A DNA stretch of 64,000 bases. Source: Brienomyrus brachyistius. Taxonomy: Eukaryota; Chordata; Actinopteri; Osteoglossiformes; Mormyridae. The notes beneath the pieces are model-generated. The model ran no database searches, was not told where the DNA came from, and was given only the letters and a program-made list of their open reading frames with translations. Both the position numbers and the translations under genes were made by a program. Of the stretch, positions 59,987-64,000 are shown piece by piece. Where the stretch lies: contig NC_064554.1 of assembly GCF_023856365.1 (NCBI RefSeq), forward strand, positions 4,207,001 to 4,271,000. Direction: 5' to 3'. The first letter of the stretch is position 1. Each line of letters begins with the position of its first letter.

Positions 59987-60991
59987 TTTATTTTAATAAA
60001 AGGCTACTAATTAAATCTCTTAATTACAATAAAGTACCAGGTCATCTTTATAATGCATAATTTAGATTCAAATGGCATGCCACCCTGTGAAAAAATAAAA
60101 ATAAAACCCATGAACATAAATGATCAACATGAAGAACAGGGTTACAAATATATATTAGAAAAAAACAATTAAAATCTCTCCCCCCCCCCCCACATAAAAG
60201 CCCTTTAGAAAACCAAGGAAATTTTTCACCCTGAAACAGGGCAACACATGGCAATCCATGTAGGCACGTGTATTGTACTCAGTTAATACTTTTTTAGGTG
60301 TCTGCCTCTGGGACCGGTGACAGGTCATCTTGGGCTACCCCCCCCCCCTATTGAGGCCAGAACCAGGACCAGATCCGGGTGGCAGGAGTAAGATGGCGGT
60401 GAACGTGACCGAAACCCGCGGTCACAGACCGGTGCCTATTCCTCAGTCCACCTTTAAGGGTCACATTCCTTCACATTGGGGGCTGTTGGATGGAGCCTGT
60501 TGCCTGCTGCCTGCTTCAGCTCCCACACGCTGAAGGCACTCGACCGTGTCACTTCCTTTTCTCATGCCGGGAGGCACGGACCAATCAGAAGCGGCGCTCT
60601 TCACTGGTTGGTTTGGAGATCAGGAGAGGCGGACCTGCGCAGGGATTCCACGCCCCCCGAACCACACTGGCTCGCCATCACTGCCTCTGCGGCAGTGGAC
60701 CAGTAAGAGTCTTCTAGAAATCGGCAAAGCAGCTTGTCCATCTTCTGCACATGGGACAATTTAGTCTTTTTTTTTTTTTGCGCACATTCAGACATCGAGA
60801 AGATACAGCTGCAGGTTGGGGTCTCCTTTGTTATTTCAGGCTCCCTCCTTCCCAGAATCTTGTGATCAGCATCATGTCTACATGCTGGTTCGTAGATCTT
60901 AAGGTCACACGTCTCGCTCCATCAGCTCAGTCCATCCGCTGGCCCCTGGCATCTGCGGCATCCCGCCCCCTGCTGGTCGTACGCGAGGCCC
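59987..60991 (-). other. axin2: Probable axin2 3'UTR with AATAAA
   Basis: About 1 kb after the axin2 stop with a minus-strand AATAAA (TTTATT at 59987-59992 on plus). AT-rich in the distal part. It contains poly-C runs near 60181 and 60340. Length is inferred from the signal only. Confidence 0.5.
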
Positions 60992-61118
60992 TCAGTCCAT
61001 CCTCTCCACCTTGCCCAGGATCTTGCCCTCGTACATGGGCAGCACGGCTGCGTCCTCCCACACCTCCTCAAAGACGGCGCCGCACTCAAACTCGTCGCTG
61101 GCCTTCTTGAAGTAGTAT
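60992..61118 (-). CDS. axin2: axin2 terminal exon: DIX domain, second half
   Basis: 127 bases coding [20 protein letters not shown] through ILGKVERMD and TGA. It is nearly identical to the human AXIN2 C-terminus. The acceptor is CACTGGCAG. Confidence 0.95.
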
Positions 61119-61601
61119 CTGCCAGTGAAACAGGGACGGGGAACGTCAGCGACTGCCGACACGACGGTTCCATAAACCCCCCCCCCCCCCAAAAAAATAA
61201 ACAAACATCCCTGGTCCCCAGCCACCCCCATCGTCACCTACAGCAAGTCAGAGGGGCGCCCCTTAATGTGCTGTAATTAAGGGCTGAAACAGAGAATCAC
61301 TGGTTAGCTCTGTGGGGCAGAAGGTCAATTGTAGACCATCTTTTTTTTGGGGTGGGGGGGCTGTATGATCCTTCTTGCATAAACTTGAAAATCCTAATTA
61401 AAATGGCCGCCCCCGAGCCACTCGGCTGTCCAGAGCTTCTGAGGGCCGCAGTGTCCTCCCCCCAAATTAAAGACTCCCTTCTGCGCCCTCTTTCAGCCAC
61501 TAGCGCCGTATAATTAGCCCCCGGCGTGACATGAAGGGCCTCCATTCACAAAGGCTCGCATTTCTGGGTGCCTCCGTGTCTGTTCCTGTGCCGCCCCCTC
61601 A

Positions 61602-61639
<38 letters not shown>

Positions 61640-64000
61640 CACGAGGGAGTCGGGGAGGGGCACAGGCACACGCGCACACACACATACACACAGAGCTCTT
61701 CAGTTACAAAGTGGGCAGAGGACTACCCACCCCCAGGAACCCCACCCTGAGAGGGGGGTGGTTACCTAGAAGAAAGTTCCTCCAGTTTCAGGGCAGCTTT
61801 GGATTCTGGGTAATTTCACACTAAACACCCCATCCCCCACCACACACAAACATGTGATGGCATTCTGACAGAATAAGGTCCCTTGAACTATAAAACAATG
61901 GGGCTTCTGTCAACAAATAACTGTCTCCTCTCACAATAGATGCCCAGGCTGGGCACCCTAGACCACGTGGCAAGATTTTCTTTCAAACAAACATCGGGCC
62001 CCACACCTGCTCATGCTGCTCTTTGTAACTAACCTGACCCACCCCCACCCCCATCCAGCTCCAACCTACATTTCCTATTTCTACTGCAGAACATGGTCCT
62101 GAGAACCAAAGCAGAGCTCTGGGGGAGCACGTGGGTGTGGCTTCTGATCTGAGCCAATCAGGACGTGTGGGCGGGGCACAGGAAGCTTCAGGGAGAGCAT
62201 CAGAATACCCAGCAAATGTCGCCCTGCCACCGACAGGGGATGGAGGTTTCTCAGTCCGGTCGCTGGAGTATCCAAGAAGCGGCTGTTTGCATGCTGCTTA
62301 TCAAACGCATGTTGAAAGGAAATCACTGGTAGATGTGACCAGCGTCTGAGGCCAGGCCCCTTTCCCTTCCGCTTTATGTACTTAATTCTTTTAGGTTTGC
62401 CGGGGGGGATTATACCTGTAATCGCCCTTCTTGCGAAGCTGCTCCTTGAAGTGGCCCAGGGTCAGGCTGGGTGACCTCACCATCCTTCGGTACGGAATGT
62501 CCTCCCCACAGAAGAAGTAGGTGACGACGAGCTCGGGGCCGAGGTGCGGATCTCTCACCCTGCGAGGGGGGCATGGCAGACCCCAGGTGACACACGGCCC
62601 ACTAACCTGACTCCCCCACCATTTGAATTATACGGCGGGCCCCCCCCAACTTACTCTTCTGTTTGCGCTGCAGGGCTGGACAGGAGCGCACGTCCATTGG
62701 AGAATGGTGCTGGCCGATGTCTTTCCGTTGCAGGGCTGGGGGCTGCACACCTGGGGGAGGCAGAGCCGTTAGCATCAGGGGCTTGCAAGGCAGGCGGCAG
62801 CGTCATGGCGTCGGTGATGAGGGGGGAGCGGGAGCCCCACCTTTGCTTGGAGGCCTCTTCCAGGCGCCGACGTGCCTCCTCCAGCTGTGCCAGCGTGTTG
62901 GGTGGGGGCAGGGGGGGCATAGAGGGGTCCTGAACAAAGGGCTGGGAGGGCTGAGGCACACGGGAGCTACCACCGGTGCCCCCACTGGGCAGATGGCGGA
63001 GCAGTGCAGTGTTGCCTGTGTGCGGCTTTCTGGTGCGCTGGGTGCTGGAGAAACGAAGGGCGTAGGGTCAATGCCTAAAATTACCCACCACTGAACTACA
63101 ACGACTCACTGCAAAAGGAAAGAGGGCGTAGCCTACTGGTCAACCTGCCATCCAATAGGAAGGCCTTTTGAGCCCATGGGGGCAGGCTTTGTCCGGGTAC
63201 TCACCCATGTGACCTGTGCCGGCCCTGCCTCTCGCTGTCAAGGATCCACTGCCACACGCCGTGCGAGCGGTCAGCAGTGTCCGACGGGGGCTGCATGGCC
63301 TCCCATCCGCAGGGTGCCATAGCACTCCCTTCTCCGGACTGACAGGGGCGCCGGGGCATCACGTTACACTGCCTGCTGGCAGGAGGGTGAGAGGGCAAAG
63401 GTCACCGGGGAGCCCGACATACACAAAACCACATTTCTTCAGTTAACGACCGAGAGTCGCAAAAAAAAAGCATGGGATACTAACCCACAATGCACTGCGA
63501 CCAGGCCGCCAAGGCCAGAACCAATGGGAGAGGAGCAGAGCCCCATCCGGCACCGGGCCCCGTCCGCCCCCTCTCCGGGCTGCTGGTGGGTTGCAGTGAG
63601 GTGTGACAGCCTGCAGGGGGTACGGGTGTCCGGGGAGAGGCAGCGGCAGGCCACGCCCACACCAGTACCAGGCGACTGGCAGCCGGGGGTGCGCAGCACT
63701 CTGGACAGGTGCTCATCCAGGATGGCCTGGGGGTCCTCGTCGCACAGGGCGACGCCTGGCACCTCCCCCTCCTCCTCCTGGATATCGAGCACACAGGAAG
63801 TTAGGACGGAATACGGCGCCACCTTGCTGACGGCTACGGAAGTGCAGGCAGAGGCCGAATGAGCCTCACCTCCTGGATCTGCTGCAGCCGCTGCTCCAGG
63901 CAGCCCCGGGTGTCCTGCTCCCGCTTCAGACGCTCCAGCCGGGCGATCAGCTGCGCGGCAAAGGCCGCCGGTTCCACGGGGCCCATGTCACGGGGGGGGC
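60992..64000 (-). CDS. axin2: Axin-2, 3' part (six exons; 5' part outside the window)
   Basis: Partial spliced CDS for Axin2, the Wnt-inducible scaffold of the beta-catenin destruction complex. Exons in transcript order: 63870-64000 (cut by the window edge), 63485-63777, 63205-63375, 62655-63044, 62416-62559, 60992-61118. They join in frame to about 418 C-terminal residues. Visible parts: [19 protein letters not shown]; the beta-catenin-binding block [49 protein letters not shown]; and the DIX polymerisation domain from [16 protein letters not shown] to [15 protein letters not shown]. The ending and VWQW block fit AXIN2 rather than AXIN1. The His/Cys-rich segment that follows the beta-catenin site in human AXIN2 is missing. 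Confidence 0.94.
61604..61637. repeat. (GT)n microsatellite in axin2 last intron
   Basis: About 17 GT units, followed 40 bases later by a CA-rich run, so the two could pair. Confidence 0.85.
62416..62559 (-). CDS. axin2: axin2 exon: DIX domain, first half
   Basis: 144 bases coding [20 protein letters not shown] through [12 protein letters not shown]. It matches human [18 protein letters not shown] and TLGHFKEQL. The donor is GTATAA, phase 2. Confidence 0.94.
62655..63044 (-). CDS. axin2: axin2 exon: linker
   Basis: 390 bases coding [18 protein letters not shown], then [34 protein letters not shown] and a Pro/Ser-rich end. It aligns with human [22 protein letters not shown]. The donor is GTAAGT, phase 2. 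Confidence 0.92.
63205..63375 (-). CDS. axin2: axin2 exon with tandem NAGNAG acceptor
   Basis: 171 bases (168 if the second AG is used). It codes [16 protein letters not shown] through [20 protein letters not shown]. VWQWxLxSERQ matches human AXIN2. The donor is GTGAGT, phase 2. The acceptor reads GCCAGCAG, so either AG can be used without frame change. Confidence 0.85.
63485..63777 (-). CDS. axin2: axin2 exon: beta-catenin-binding segment
   Basis: 293 bases. The start is [20 protein letters not shown], then [17 protein letters not shown] (beta-catenin site), then about 60 residues with no clear match, ending [10 protein letters not shown]. The acceptor is ATATCCAG and the donor GTTAGT (non-optimal), phase 2. 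Confidence 0.85.
63870..64000 (-). CDS. axin2: axin2 exon (truncated by window edge)
   Basis: Codes [19 protein letters not shown] through [11 protein letters not shown]. It matches human AXIN2 PFAAELISRLEKLKLE...LEERLQQIRE. The donor is GTGAGG, phase 0. The exon continues beyond 64000. Confidence 0.9.

Noticed and set aside
63216..63862. Plus-strand frames of 75-112 codons in 63.2-63.9 kb
   Set aside because: Antisense shadows of GC-rich axin2 exons.

Overview
This window is nuclear DNA from a ray-finned fish. Its genes are split by GT-AG introns, intergenic DNA is long, and it carries tRNA-derived SINEs, Tc1-like transposons, fold-back MITEs, many (CA)n tracts and many poly-C tracts. No prokaryotic or organellar features are seen. 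I cannot name the species.

Three protein genes are clear, all on the minus strand. (1) An acid alpha-glucosidase gene (gaa type, GH31), coding 10178-19654. All 19 coding exons can be placed; they join in frame to 951 residues, with 17 of 19 exons having the same length and phase class as I recall for human GAA. (2) tex2 (ER membrane protein with PH-like and SMP lipid-transfer domains), coding 26441-42254, 11 coding exons, 1013 residues. (3) The 3' half of axin2 (Wnt pathway scaffold), 60992 to the right edge, six exons including the beta-catenin-binding segment and the complete DIX domain; the 5' part lies beyond base 64000. In human all three genes lie on 17q, so the order looks like conserved linkage.

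Layout: 1-9950, intergenic, with one uncertain exon-like block and repeats. 9959-19654, gaa. 19655-22900, a degenerate Tc1 element with a LINE fragment nested inside it. 22900-23760, a possible small plus-strand spliced transcript that I do not recognise. 24590-26440, MITEs and probable tex2 3'UTR. 26441-42280, tex2; its intron 4 is about 95% a 6.25-kb CA-rich minisatellite that starts about 11 bases after a 5' splice site. 42300-59980, a long gene-poor stretch with a TG-repeat block, a TGCC/TGCA minisatellite, SINEs and a perfect 17-bp hairpin. 59987-64000, axin2 3'UTR and 3' exons.

The three genes do not form one pathway: gaa degrades glycogen in lysosomes, tex2 moves lipid at ER contact sites, and axin2 scaffolds beta-catenin destruction. 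I found no convincing new multi-gene system. The best unusual signals are the tex2 intronic minisatellite with nested higher-order duplication, a tandemly copied 5' splice-site segment in tex2, loss of a conserved Axin2 region, and a changed N-glycosylation pattern in gaa.
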